In this document: positions 1 to 5,054 of the stretch, piece by piece | How positions within the stretch are numbered: the stretch's first letter is position 1 | How the letters are laid out: each line of letters starts with the position of its first letter | DNA from: Desulfocapsaceae bacterium | GTDB lineage: Bacteria; Desulfobacterota; Desulfobulbia; Desulfobulbales; Desulfocapsaceae | Assembly (NCBI GenBank): GCA_029934775.1 | Contig: JAOZLO010000193.1 | Coordinates: 1-5,919 of the forward strand | DNA: 5,919 nucleotides | Direction: 5' to 3' | Program-made: the position numbers and the translations under genes | Notes under the pieces: model-generated | What the model was told of the DNA's origin: nothing | Databases searched by the model: none | Seen by the model: only the letters and a program-made list of their open reading frames with translations

Positions 1-760
1 AATCCATCTCCAGCAGCATATCTACAATGCCGGTTTTGACAATGGAACCGCACATATGTGGCAGGACCCGCGCACCCAGTTTTGCCAGAGCGTTAACGGT
101 CTGTGTGGTTGGAGTGTGGATAAATTCCCTATAGTGCTTTGGCGATAGCAGGATAGGGCATTCCATATCTGCGCCGTAGAAAATATATTCGACACCTGCA
201 TCTATCAACGCCTTGCCGATTTCAATATCAATTGGCACAATTGCTTCCTGCATGGCTTTGACCAGATCAGGATTTTGATACATGTCCATCATGATCTCAG
301 TGGTCCCGCGAAGCCTTGTAGCAATGGTAAAAGGCGAGATATATTCACAGGCAATGGGTACTTCACCTTTCAACCGGTCTTTGAGAATTCTGATTCCCTC
401 TATAAACCTGTCCATACGCTCTGTGAATACATCCGACTCAGCAACCCTGGCCACATCATCGATAGAAAATATCGTGGTTTTTTCAATGATAGGAAAAACA
501 TCTTCAGGCCAGCTTACCGTGCAGCCCATGGCTTCCGGAATAATCCCGCCGATAAGCCCCATACCCACCATCACCCAGTCAAACTTGAAAGTTTCGATGG
601 CCTCCATGTGGCAGTCAGCCATGTCCTTGTCTTCAAGCAGAGCGGAGCGGAAGGTCCGACCAAAATAACGGCACACAGGTGCCTCTTGAAAAGGTGCATT
701 GGGAATACGATCTACTGGTTTTAAGGCAATTGCCGCTGCCATTCTTTCACTTGCATTCAT
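1..760 (-). CDS. Uroporphyrinogen decarboxylase/MtaA-family methyltransferase, N-terminal part (partial)
   Basis: The reverse strand reads without interruption from an ATG at 760 to the window edge, giving 253 codons. It begins MNASERMAAAIALKPVDRIP, a typical opening for the UroD/MtaA/CmuA superfamily. Further in are a family-like LLSPKHYREF stretch and, at residues 235-238, HMCG. In the methylcobamide:coenzyme M methyltransferases of this family an H-x-C pair forms part of the zinc site that activates the thiol acceptor; the distal Cys would lie outside the window. The MRQAGR-type motif of true haem-pathway UroD is absent from the N-terminus, so a corrinoid-dependent methyl transfer role is more likely than decarboxylation. 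The substrate cannot be told. The family is usually about 340-390 residues, so roughly one third is missing. An AAGGAGT ribosome-binding site lies 10 nt upstream of the ATG and fixes the start. The cytoplasmic location is inferred from the absence of a signal peptide. Confidence 0.85.
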   Translation of the reverse strand, partial: MNASERMAAAIALKPVDRIPNAPFQEAPVCRYFGRTFRSALLEDKDMADCHMEAIETFKFDWVMVGMGLIGGIIPEAMGCTVSWPEDVFPIIEKTTIFSIDDVARVAESDVFTERMDRFIEGIRILKDRLKGEVPIACEYISPFTIATRLRGTTEIMMDMYQNPDLVKAMQEAIVPIDIEIGKALIDAGVEYIFYGADMECPILLSPKHYREFIHTPTTQTVNALAKLGARVLPHMCGSIVKTGIVDMLLEMD

Positions 761-816
761 TTGATTACTCACTCCTTTTTAGTACCTTACTCCCTAATTT
801 CTGTCACTCAGTTCAG

Positions 817-834
817 TACCCCCTTGTGGGGTGT
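817..834. promoter_or_regulatory. Putative operator copy 1 (ACCCC-N5-GGGGT palindrome)
   Basis: TACCCCCTTGTGGGGTGT contains perfect 5-bp arms ACCCC/GGGGT around CTTGT. It lies 57 bp upstream of the methyltransferase start codon. An identical 18-mer occurs at 900-917. The TACCCC...GGGGT shape resembles operators of the CsoR/RcnR (DUF156) family of metal or persulfide sensors, but no such regulator is in the window, so the identity of the binding protein is only a suggestion. Confidence 0.45.
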
Positions 835-899
835 AAAAGACAAGAAATTGAGGAAAATATTTTAAAATTATGTAGTTGGGTATACCGCCATGGTACTTA

Positions 900-917
900 T
901 ACCCCCTTGTGGGGTGT
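900..917. promoter_or_regulatory. Putative operator copy 2 (ACCCC-N5-GGGGT palindrome)
   Basis: This is an exact 18-bp repeat of the element at 817-834, with start-to-start spacing of 83 bp, close to eight helical turns. That spacing would put both sites on the same DNA face. The flanking bases differ, so the conserved block is the palindrome itself rather than a larger recent duplication. Its left edge overlaps the right arm of a GGGTATA/TATACCC inverted repeat (878-904). Confidence 0.45.
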
Positions 918-1005
918 TAATAGTTATGGCTCATTACTCCAAATAATCATGCAATAAAAACAAGAAATACTCTACCATATTACCTTGATATTATTGCAAT
1001 ATTTT

Positions 1006-1063
1006 CAGTTATCAGTGTGCAGTCGTCAGCAACTGATAACTACACACTGATAATTTTCAGTTG
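1006..1063. repeat. CAGTTATCAG-type intergenic inverted repeat, copy downstream of dapF
   Basis: The element is built from inverted short units. GTTATCAGT at 1008-1016 is perfectly complementary to ACTGATAAC at 1032-1040. TTATCAGTGTGCAGT at 1009-1023 pairs with 1039-1053 with one mismatch. The shared core TCAGTGTGCAGT also occurs in the repeat upstream of dapF (2051-2105). It looks like a dispersed, non-coding REP-like element; its distribution in the genome cannot be judged here. Confidence 0.6.
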
Positions 1064-1075
1064 CGGGTATCCCGC
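1063..1075 (-). terminator. Small GC hairpin just downstream of dapF (weak terminator candidate)
   Basis: GCGGG-TAT-CCCGC forms a 5-bp GC stem 9 nt past the dapF stop codon. A short T run follows it only on the plus strand; on the minus strand, which carries dapF, the next bases are AACTG. It may still help end the dapF transcript, but it is not a textbook intrinsic terminator in that direction. Confidence 0.25.
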
Positions 1076-1084
1076 TTTAATTCT

Positions 1085-1972
1085 CTATTGGTCAAAGAGA
1101 TACCTCCCGGCATAACAAAATTCCACAGGACCTGTCATAGTTACCTCATCGTTGTCATCAATTTCAATTTCCATACTGCCTCCAGCCATTATCACCCGAA
1201 TCGCCCGTCTGTCTATAAGCCCACGACGATATGCCGCACCTACTGCAGCGCATGCTCCTGAACCGCAGGCTGTGGTCAGTGCCCCCGGCCGCTCCCAAAC
1301 TGCAAGTTTCATTGTATCCGCATCAATTATCTGGGCAACTCCGATATTTGCTTCCTCGGGAAAGAGATCATTGTGCTGAAGCTCCGATCCATAAATTTCA
1401 AGGTCTACCTGGTCAATATCGCTTACAAAAAAAACTGCATGGGGATTACCGATATTCATTCCGACGGGATCCTGTAATGGCCCCGCTCCGATACCCAGAT
1501 GAAGGCTGTCCATTTCTTTTGCAAGGGGTATCTCATGCCATGCAGTCCGGAGCTGTCCCATGCAGACCGATACCTTTTTCTCTCCTTTCATATTGCAACT
1601 GAGTATACCTCCCCGGGTTCGAAAGGAAACCGAGTCAAGGCCACGTTCTTTCATCAGCAGCCAGCCTATACAGCGGGAGGCATTTCCGCATGCCTCCACC
1701 TCGCGGCCATCGGTGTTGATAATCCGAACAAAAGCCACAATTTCGCTGCCCTCATCAGTAACCAACGGGGCTTCGACAATTAACAGTTCATCTCCTCCCA
1801 CCCCTTCCCTGCGATCACATATTCGCTGGATCTCCTCCCGGGAGGGGGTAAAAGGCATATGCCGTGCATCAACGATAATAATATCATTTCGCAACCCATG
1901 CATTTTGATGAATGGACGGTCTGATTTCATCAGGGACGGATCATCATTGGAACTCCGCGGTACAAACTTCAT
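1085..1972 (-). CDS. dapF: Diaminopimelate epimerase
   Basis: DapF interconverts LL- and meso-diaminopimelate in the cytoplasm, supplying lysine and the peptidoglycan cross-linking residue by a cofactor-free two-cysteine mechanism. Both catalytic cysteines are visible: Cys95 in EACGN and Cys236 in TACGSGA. The substrate-contact residues expected from the family are also present: Asn29, Asn86, Asn176 in GNPH, Asn209 and Glu227-Arg228 in WER. At 295 residues it is slightly longer than usual (about 275), through a 14-residue N-terminal extension before MKSDRPFIKMHGL. The first ATG is kept because GAGGTG sits 8 nt upstream, whereas Met15 has no ribosome-binding site. Motifs such as CGNASRC, LTTACGSGA and TGPVEF resemble alphaproteobacterial DapF more than the usual CGNGARC/ETLACGTGA. 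Odd points are Arg28 where GLGND is normal, and GGDE at 59-62 where GADQ or GCDQ is normal. No other lysine genes adjoin it. Confidence 0.9.
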   Translation of the reverse strand: MKFVPRSSNDDPSLMKSDRPFIKMHGLRNDIIIVDARHMPFTPSREEIQRICDRREGVGGDELLIVEAPLVTDEGSEIVAFVRIINTDGREVEACGNASRCIGWLLMKERGLDSVSFRTRGGILSCNMKGEKKVSVCMGQLRTAWHEIPLAKEMDSLHLGIGAGPLQDPVGMNIGNPHAVFFVSDIDQVDLEIYGSELQHNDLFPEEANIGVAQIIDADTMKLAVWERPGALTTACGSGACAAVGAAYRRGLIDRRAIRVIMAGGSMEIEIDDNDEVTMTGPVEFCYAGRYLFDQ

Positions 1973-2010
1973 AAATATATCACCTCGACAAAGACATTCT
2001 TGAAATGTGT

Positions 2011-2042
2011 GCTTCCATTAATCTAAGGAGAGCAATGGAAGC
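2011..2042. other. Perfect 9-bp inverted repeat in the dapF leader
   Basis: GCTTCCATT at 2011-2019 and AATGGAAGC at 2034-2042 are perfect complements around a 14-nt loop. In a dapF transcript the hairpin would sit about 40 nt before the start codon, in the leader. On the plus strand the loop contains AAGGAG and the right arm contains an ATG. No T tract follows it on either strand, so it is not a normal terminator. Confidence 0.45.
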
Positions 2043-2050
2043 AACCGAAA

Positions 2051-2105
2051 GTTATCAGTTTTCAGTGTGCAGTTATCAGTTACTGACAGCTGATAACTGA
2101 TGACT
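2051..2105. repeat. CAGTTATCAG-type intergenic inverted repeat, copy upstream of dapF
   Basis: CAGTTATCAG at 2070-2079 and CTGATAACTG at 2090-2099 are perfect 10-bp arms around a 10-nt loop. A further GTTATCAG unit lies at 2051-2058 and the TCAGTGTGCAGT core at 2062-2073. The same core and arm sequences make up the repeat at 1006-1063, so dapF is bracketed by two members of one repeat family. Confidence 0.6.
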
Positions 2106-2111
2106 AAAAAT

Positions 2112-2140
2112 GTTATCGTAATATCAAAGCAATACGGCAA
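2112..2140 (-). promoter_or_regulatory. Weak sigma-70-like promoter candidate for dapF
   Basis: On the minus strand TTGCCG (2135-2140) and GATAAC (2112-2117) are separated by 17 bp. Each matches the consensus at four of six positions. Transcription from here would give a leader of about 130 nt containing the repeat at 2051-2105 and the hairpin at 2011-2042. Chance matches of this quality are common in AT-rich DNA. Confidence 0.2.
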
Positions 2141-2317
2141 ACAATTTCGAAACCTACACTTATTTCTTGTTTTTTATGACAGAAGTTCAGCAGTAAGGTG
2201 CTCAATCGCCCATGCGAATGATATATTGCAAATAACATTGTATATATTATGGTGTCAATTGTTTTTTATATACCATTGAACGTAGTTCAGGTAAATCACT
2301 GTCAACTCAACATTTAA

Positions 2318-2347
2318 TTGACTGTTTTTATTAATATTATCTAAAAT
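2318..2347 (+). promoter_or_regulatory. Sigma-70-like promoter candidate upstream of the fusion regulator
   Basis: TTGACT (2318-2323) and TAAAAT (2342-2347) each match the consensus at five of six positions, with an 18-bp spacer. Transcription would begin near 2354 and run through the large palindrome before reaching the ATG at 2700, giving a leader of about 345 nt. The surrounding DNA is AT-rich, so a chance match is possible. Confidence 0.4.
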
Positions 2348-2400
2348 AAATATTCCTTTTTTATGCGGATATTTTTTCAATATGTTATATAAAAATACAG

Positions 2401-2664
2401 TAGTGTCGGTTAGGATTTTGCAGGTAAGCGAACTCGTGAGACTCCGAGAGGGTTTAAGGTTTGCTCCAGGGAGCGTCATCCTGAGAATTTTGTAGTATTT
2501 TCTGCTCTATTTACCATTCGATTTGTATCAGTCTTTGCGAGGGACTCGCATGATACAAATTGGGTGGAAAAAATAGCTTGAAAATCAAAAAATTCACAGT
2601 CAAAGCGGACTGGAGCAGACCTTAAACACATTTGTAAGGTAATGCCATTTTCTAACCGGACATG
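2401..2664. repeat. MITE-like long imperfect palindrome upstream of the fusion regulator
   Basis: Three nested pairs of arms share nearly the same centre. The ends are TGTCGGTTAG (2404-2413) and the complement of TGTCCGGTTAG (2652-2662), differing by one inserted base. The middle pair is GTTTAAGGTTTGCTCCA (2452-2468) against 2611-2627, with 16 of 17 bases complementary. The inner pair ATTTGTATCA/TGATACAAAT (2521-2530, 2551-2560) is perfect. The sequence between the middle and inner pairs also aligns between the two arms with small gaps. No transposase is encoded. The form suits a small non-autonomous element (MITE) or decayed insertion-sequence ends. Similar but unequal flanks ATAAAAATACAG (2389-2400) and ATAAAAATGATACAG (2669-2683) are noted; they are not an exact target duplication. 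A structured leader RNA is the alternative. Confidence 0.55.
2521..2560. promoter_or_regulatory. Central stem of the palindrome; possible regulator binding site
   Basis: Perfect 10-bp arms ATTTGTATCA and TGATACAAAT enclose a second stem TGCGAG-GGA-CTCGCA (2536-2550). Only a 5-nt bulge, GTCTT on the left side, interrupts the pairing. As DNA it could be a dimeric operator or a cruciform; as RNA it would be a very stable hairpin. It lies about 140 bp before the start of the adjacent regulator gene. FCD-type GntR proteins often bind short inverted repeats near their own genes, but the TTGTATCA half-site is not a known operator that I can name. Confidence 0.4.
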
Positions 2665-2699
2665 GCTGATAAAAATGATACAGGATGAGAAGATAAAAA

Positions 2700-3902
2700 A
2701 TGACACAGAAAACATATTCAAAAAAAAGAGAGAAACAGGTCTACCCAATACCAGGTTCATCTGAAATTAATCTGTTGCGAAGAACTATCGGCATAAATAT
2801 CAGGGATTTACTGTTGTTTGATCTGGCCATTGAAACAGGAGTGACTGCAAATCAACTGCTGGCACTACGTGTTAATGATCTGGCAGGGGTGAATGTTGGT
2901 GAGGAAATTCCACTGTCAAGGGGCGGGCAGAGACACGATGAACCGGTAACAATGGGGCCACATACCCATGAATCATTTCAACGATATCTTATACAGAATA
3001 ATCCGGGAGAGGAAGGATTGCTCTTTAAATCGAGGAAAGGAAACGGCGCCCTGGCTCTTCCCAGCGCATCCCGCCTGGTCAGTGGTTGGTTTAATCAGGT
3101 TGGGTTAAAACAGATGAGCGGTTTTTTAAGCTTAAGAAAAACGTGGGAATTGCACCATAAGCCATCAAAAACAGAAGGACATCAGGTGTCAATTTTCCCT
3201 GAATCTGAACCCGGATATTCAGCAAATACCATTCAAACTCTGACCACCCAGGAACTGGTATATAAAGAACTGGAGCATGCGATTGTCACTGCACGCATAA
3301 AACCTGGTGAAAAACTCGTGGCGGAAACATTGGCAAAACAGATGGGAATCAGCAGGATCCCTGTCCGTGAAGCCATTGGCCGCCTGGAAGCAAAAAATTT
3401 ATTAATCGTTCATCCCCAAAGGGGAACCAGCGTCTACGACCTCTCTGAAAAAAAGCTCAATGAGATTCTTGAAATACGGTTAATGATAGAGCTCTCCGCC
3501 GCACGGAAAGCCACCTTTGAGTCGAAAAAAAACAGCCTGGAAAAACTCGACCACTTGAACAGGCAGTACATTACAGCCCAGCAGAAAAATGATGCGGATA
3601 AAATACTCTCTGCAAACCGTAAATTTCACTTCACTCTCTACAAAGGCGCCAATATGCCCATACTGCTTTCCATGATACAAAGCCTCTGGGACCAGGCAAG
3701 CCCTTATTACCACCTCATGTTTCGCCAGACAGTTTTCAGTGATCCGCGAACAGGGGGTAAATATCACCAGAATATCATCGATGCAATTGCAGAAAACAAT
3801 CCTGAAAAAGTCAGCAAGTGGCTGAAAATGGATCTGGTTGAGTCGACCAGATTCGTGATCGGGGTAATGCGGTCAATAAAAACTACTGAAAAAAAGAGTT
3901 GA
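2700..3902 (+). CDS. Fusion of a catalytically degenerate tyrosine-recombinase-like domain with a GntR/FCD transcription regulator
   Basis: This is one uninterrupted 400-residue frame. Residues about 22-152 resemble the catalytic domain of phage integrases: RDLLLFDLAIETGV then LLALRVNDL, later GLLFKSRKG, then LSLRKTW. The catalytic residues are mostly lost: the first Arg is Thr49, the HxLRH box reads LSLRK (only Arg146 kept), and no nucleophilic Tyr is evident. After a linker (about 153-178), residues 180-248 form a GntR winged helix with IKPGEKL and SRIPVREAIGRLE. Residues about 252-390 form an all-helical FCD effector domain of the FadR subfamily. In FCD, Asp, His, His and His commonly hold a metal; here the equivalents appear to be Asn306, His310, His356 and Asp378. 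It is probably a cytoplasmic DNA-binding regulator with an unknown ligand. Typical FCD regulators have about 220-250 residues, so the extra length is the front domain. The ATG follows an in-frame TAA at 2694-2696; GAGAAG 7 nt upstream is a weak ribosome-binding site. Confidence 0.8.
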   Translation: MTQKTYSKKREKQVYPIPGSSEINLLRRTIGINIRDLLLFDLAIETGVTANQLLALRVNDLAGVNVGEEIPLSRGGQRHDEPVTMGPHTHESFQRYLIQNNPGEEGLLFKSRKGNGALALPSASRLVSGWFNQVGLKQMSGFLSLRKTWELHHKPSKTEGHQVSIFPESEPGYSANTIQTLTTQELVYKELEHAIVTARIKPGEKLVAETLAKQMGISRIPVREAIGRLEAKNLLIVHPQRGTSVYDLSEKKLNEILEIRLMIELSAARKATFESKKNSLEKLDHLNRQYITAQQKNDADKILSANRKFHFTLYKGANMPILLSMIQSLWDQASPYYHLMFRQTVFSDPRTGGKYHQNIIDAIAENNPEKVSKWLKMDLVESTRFVIGVMRSIKTTEKKS

Positions 3903-3907
3903 TCGAA

Positions 3908-5018
3908 TCACCTCGCCCAAAGTAAAAATGCCTTGATAAAAGGATCAAGATTACCATCGAGAACGGAATCCACATTACCAGACTCAATATCTGTTCGGTG
4001 ATCTTTAATCAACCTGTAAGGCTGGAGTACATAGGAGCGGATTTGACTGCCCCAGGATATGCCTTTTTTATCTCCATGCAATCCTTCATGCTGCTCTGCC
4101 TGTTTTTCCCTCTCAAGTTCATAGAGCTGAGAGAGCAGCATTTTCATTGCCATATCTTTGTTTCGATGCTGGGATCTCTCATTTTGGCACTGCACGACAG
4201 TACCGGTCGGCAGATGGGTGAGACGGATGGCTGAATCTGTTTTATTAACGTGCTGCCCCCCGGCACCACTGGCACGATAGGTATCAACCCGAAGATCTTT
4301 TTCATCAATCTTGATATCCACAGTATTATCTAATTCGGGCATAATCATAACCGAGGCAAAAGAGGTATGGCGTCGTCCGCTGGTATCAAAGGGAGAAATA
4401 CGAACAAGACGATGTATTCCAAGTTCAGAGCGAAGGTACCCGTAAGCATACATCCCCTGAACCATAAAAGTAACACTTTTGGTTCCGGCTTCATCCCCTG
4501 CAAGATGATCCAGGATAGAGGTTTTAAACCCTCGTATCTCAGCCCAGCGCAGATACATCCTCAGTAACATATCAACCCAGTCCTGAGCCTCAGTACCTCC
4601 TGCCCCGGCATGAATTGTGACTAAACTATTGTTTGTATCATGCTCACCGCTGAACATGCATTCCATTTCAGCTGCGGCAAGATCCTCCTCCATTGTATCA
4701 ACCTTCAGGGCAATCTCGTGTTCTACCTCACTATCCTTTTCTTCCATCGCCATTTCGAGCAGGAGTTCCGTCTCTTCAAAATCATCCCACCTGGCCTCCC
4801 ACCCTTTTACGGTATCCTGAAGCTGTCCATGTTCTTTCTGAACGTGCCTGGCTGCCTCAGCATCAGTCCAGAAATTCGGAGCCAGGGTCTGCCGCTCAAG
4901 CTGCTCAAGTTTTTCTTTCTTTCCAGCTAAGTCAAAGATGCTCCTTGAGCGCGAGCAGACGAACTTTCAATTCTCCCAGTTTCTGTTTTGATACTGCACC
5001 ACCTATTTGAATAGTCAT
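3908..5018 (-). CDS. prfB: Peptide chain release factor 2 (with programmed +1 frameshift)
   Basis: RF2 recognises UGA and UAA stop codons in the ribosomal A site and triggers peptide release. The product is 369 residues, close to the 365 of Escherichia coli. It comprises a 28-codon first frame (5018-4935), an in-frame UGA (4934-4932), and 341 codons read after skipping T4934 (from 4933). The codon-recognition tripeptide SPF is at residues 208-210 and the catalytic GGQ at 253-255 within GAGGQHVNKTDSAIR. The residue two before the GAGGQ motif's first Gly is Ala (YRASGAGGQ). The start ATG has AGGA about 8 nt upstream. A caller ignoring the frameshift would begin at the internal ATG at 4753 and lose 88 residues, including most of the N-terminal helical domain. 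lnt ends 36 bp upstream on the same strand, suggesting one operon. The gene converges with the fusion regulator, with 5 bp between stop codons. Confidence 0.95.
4931..4946 (-). promoter_or_regulatory. Programmed +1 ribosomal frameshift site of prfB
   Basis: On the minus strand the sequence is AAGGAG-CAT-CTT-TGA-C. The AAGGAG (4946-4941) acts as an internal anti-SD-pairing stimulator one codon before the slippery CTT, and TGA with a following C is a poorly terminating context. When RF2 is scarce the ribosome pauses at UGA and slips +1 to read GAC. When RF2 is plentiful it terminates after 28 codons. This is the known RF2 autoregulation circuit, preserved here in sequence and spacing. Confidence 0.95.
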
Positions 5019-5054
5019 GGTTATTTCCTGTATACAATTTTTTGAGAAATATTT

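Larger units (their letters stand above)
761..1084. other. Intergenic region between dapF and the methyltransferase gene
   Basis: These 324 bp hold no credible gene. They serve as the downstream region of dapF and the upstream region of the methyltransferase gene, both on the minus strand. They contain the methyltransferase ribosome-binding site (771-777), two identical GC-palindromes (817-834 and 900-917), an inverted repeat GGGTATA/TATACCC at 878-884 and 898-904, and the CAGTTATCAG-type inverted repeat near dapF. TAAAAT-like and CATAAT-like boxes occur on the minus strand between the two palindromes, but none has a convincing -35 partner, so no promoter is called. Confidence 0.6.
1973..2699. 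other. Large non-coding region between divergent dapF and the fusion regulator gene
   Basis: These 727 bp separate two divergently transcribed genes. Open frames on both strands are short and lack family signals or ribosome-binding sites. Contents in order: the dapF ribosome-binding site (1981-1986), a 9-bp hairpin (2011-2042), a dispersed repeat (2051-2105), a weak minus-strand promoter candidate (2112-2140), an AT-rich tract (about 2220-2400) with a good plus-strand promoter candidate, and a large imperfect palindrome (2401-2664). I see nothing definite in 2141-2317. Confidence 0.6.

Noticed and set aside
275..724. 149-codon and 128-codon plus-strand open frames opposite the methyltransferase gene
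   Set aside because: They lie entirely antisense to a reading frame with clear family motifs, have no ribosome-binding site, and show low-complexity antisense-like composition.
1006..2105. CRISPR array from the repeated TTATCAG units
   Set aside because: The units are short, irregularly spaced and inverted, and there are no equal-length spacers or cas genes.
2255..2760. Minus-strand open frames of 74 and 94 codons, the second with a hydrophobic start overlapping the regulator gene
   Set aside because: They run through the AT-rich tract and the large palindrome, show no family resemblance or ribosome-binding site, and the hydrophobic part is antisense to the Lys-rich start of the regulator.
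2700..3902. The regulator as an active integrase or as two genes joined by a sequencing error
   Set aside because: The key catalytic residues are absent, so activity is unlikely. The frame is continuous with a sensible linker, and no start with a ribosome-binding site is evident before the GntR part.
3908..4753. prfB starting at the internal ATG at 4753
   Set aside because: The frame is open upstream to the frameshift site and encodes conserved RF2 N-terminal sequence (LAPNFWTDAEAA), so the 281-residue form is an artefact of ignoring the +1 shift.
4932..4934. UGA in prfB as a nonsense mutation or a selenocysteine codon
   Set aside because: The slippery CTT, the upstream AAGGAG and the +1 frame match the known RF2 frameshift exactly, and the coding frame changes at this point.
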